From: JAWLDV01 sp046537975
GTDB lineage: Bacteria > Desulfobacterota > Desulfobulbia > Desulfobulbales > SURF-16
Direction of reading: 5' to 3'
DNA: 6,911 nt
NCBI GenBank assembly: GCA_046537975.1
Contig: JBKHJR010000088.1
Span: 1-6,911 of the forward strand
The notes under the pieces were generated by a model. It was given only the letters and a program-made list of their open reading frames with translations, was not told the DNA's origin and made no database searches. Positions 6,241-6,911 of the stretch are shown piece after piece. Positions within the stretch are counted from its first letter, which is position 1. Each line of letters starts with the position of its first letter. A program made the translations under genes and the position numbers.

Positions 6241-6911
6241 TCAAGGCTGTTTTTTGGTGTTTCTGGTGATTTCAGTCAGTCTGCCTCTTACTACTCCTTT
6301 ATGCAGCTTGATCTCCACTCTGTCGCCTTCCTCTACCTGCCCGCTGTCTTCAATTATTTCCTGACCTGGTAATCTGCTGACAATGGCGTACCCCCGTTCC
6401 AGAACGGCAAGCGGGCTTACCGCCTCCAGGCGGGAAGTAATGTTGGTCAGCCGGTTTCTTTTATTCTCCAACTGCCGCTGCATAAAGATGACCAGTCTTT
6501 CCGATTCAGTTCTGAGCTGGAATCTCTGATGGGCTATCTGAATATCCGGTCTCTGCCCCTTGAATCTGGCCAATACCCTCTGGTAATGGTACCTCTTGTA
6601 GTTTAATTCAGTTTTGACCGCGGTATTCAGTCTGAGCTGGAGATTGTCGAGCCGGAGCCGGAAATGACTGAGAAGAGAGACAGGGTCGCCCAGACGCCGG
6701 CGCTGGAGTACGAGGTGTTGTCTGCAGGTCTCTATTTTCTGATTGATAGCAGCACCTGCTCTTTTTCTTAATTTCAGCAGGTCCCGGCGCAAGGTCTCCC
6801 GGTTGGGCAGGATTTCCCTGGCAGCAGCTGTGGGGGTGGCGGATCTGTGATCCGCCACGAAATCGGCGATGGTAAAATCCACCTCATGCCCCACTGCAGA
6901 GACTACAGGTA
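6241..6911 (-). CDS. xseA: Exonuclease VII large subunit, C-terminal two-thirds (5' end outside window)
   Basis: Large subunit of exonuclease VII, which degrades single-stranded DNA to oligonucleotides with the XseB small subunit and acts in mismatch repair and DNA damage processing. The frame is open to the window edge (PVVSAVGHEVDFTIADFVAD), so the gene continues beyond 6911; the N-terminal OB-fold is missing. Visible: the conserved catalytic-domain motif AVGHEVDFTIADFVAD with HRSATPTAAA just after it, then a long Arg/Gln/Leu-rich helical region (about 6380-6780) as in the coiled-coil part that binds XseB, and the C-terminal signature SPLAVLERGYAIV followed by VEEGDRVEIKLHKG. In many bacteria xseB follows directly; here the next gene is the PHP protein. 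The GTG at 6894-6892 is an internal Val codon, not the start. Confidence 0.95.
   Translation of the reverse strand, partial: PVVSAVGHEVDFTIADFVADHRSATPTAAAREILPNRETLRRDLLKLRKRAGAAINQKIETCRQHLVLQRRRLGDPVSLLSHFRLRLDNLQLRLNTAVKTELNYKRYHYQRVLARFKGQRPDIQIAHQRFQLRTESERLVIFMQRQLENKRNRLTNITSRLEAVSPLAVLERGYAIVSRLPGQEIIEDSGQVEEGDRVEIKLHKGVVRGRLTEITRNTKKQP

Noticed and set aside
1..6911. CRISPR array, tRNA, rRNA or insertion sequence
   Set aside because: No regularly spaced direct repeats, cloverleaf-like sequence, transposase frame or terminal inverted repeats were seen; nearly all of the window is accounted for by five genes.

Overview
The window looks like chromosomal DNA from a strict anaerobe that decodes UGA as selenocysteine (Sec). 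It holds two convergent gene groups. On the plus strand (1-5426) is an energy-metabolism cluster: the 3' part of a molybdopterin formate dehydrogenase catalytic subunit (FdhA), a double-length HdrA flavoprotein, and an MvhD-type [2Fe-2S] subunit. On the minus strand (5494-6911) are a PHP-domain metal-dependent hydrolase and the 3' part of xseA (exonuclease VII large subunit). The host is probably a syntroph, acetogen or sulfate reducer of Bacillota (Peptococcaceae-like) or Desulfobacterota type. That placement rests on gene content alone and is weak.

The main result is that hdrA and mvhD each contain one in-frame UGA, at 1848-1850 and 5031-5033. Each sits where the family has a conserved cysteine. 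The frame continues unchanged and family-conserved on both sides, and each UGA is followed at the usual bacterial distance by a small hairpin with a G at the start of its loop (bSECIS-like). Standard gene calling would split these two genes into four fragments (62+940 aa and 68+116 aa). They are better read as two selenoproteins of 1020 and 199 aa, side by side. Whether FdhA also carries Sec cannot be seen, because its active-site region lies upstream of the window.

Layout: fdhA (partial) 1-1631; 30-bp gap; hdrA 1662-4724; 102-bp gap with degenerate 7-bp repeats; mvhD 4827-5426; a compact convergent junction with an inverted repeat 5430-5505; PHP gene 6144-5494; 96-bp gap; xseA (partial) 6911-6241.

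Inferred working model: formate is oxidised (or CO2 reduced) at the Mo/W site of FdhA. Electrons pass through MvhD to HdrA, which has two FAD-binding folds and several [4Fe-4S] sites and could bifurcate or confurcate them between acceptors such as ferredoxin and a second partner. No hdrB or hdrC, the usual heterodisulfide-site subunits, lies between or directly after these genes, so the high-potential partner is not visible here. The minus-strand genes appear unrelated to this pathway.
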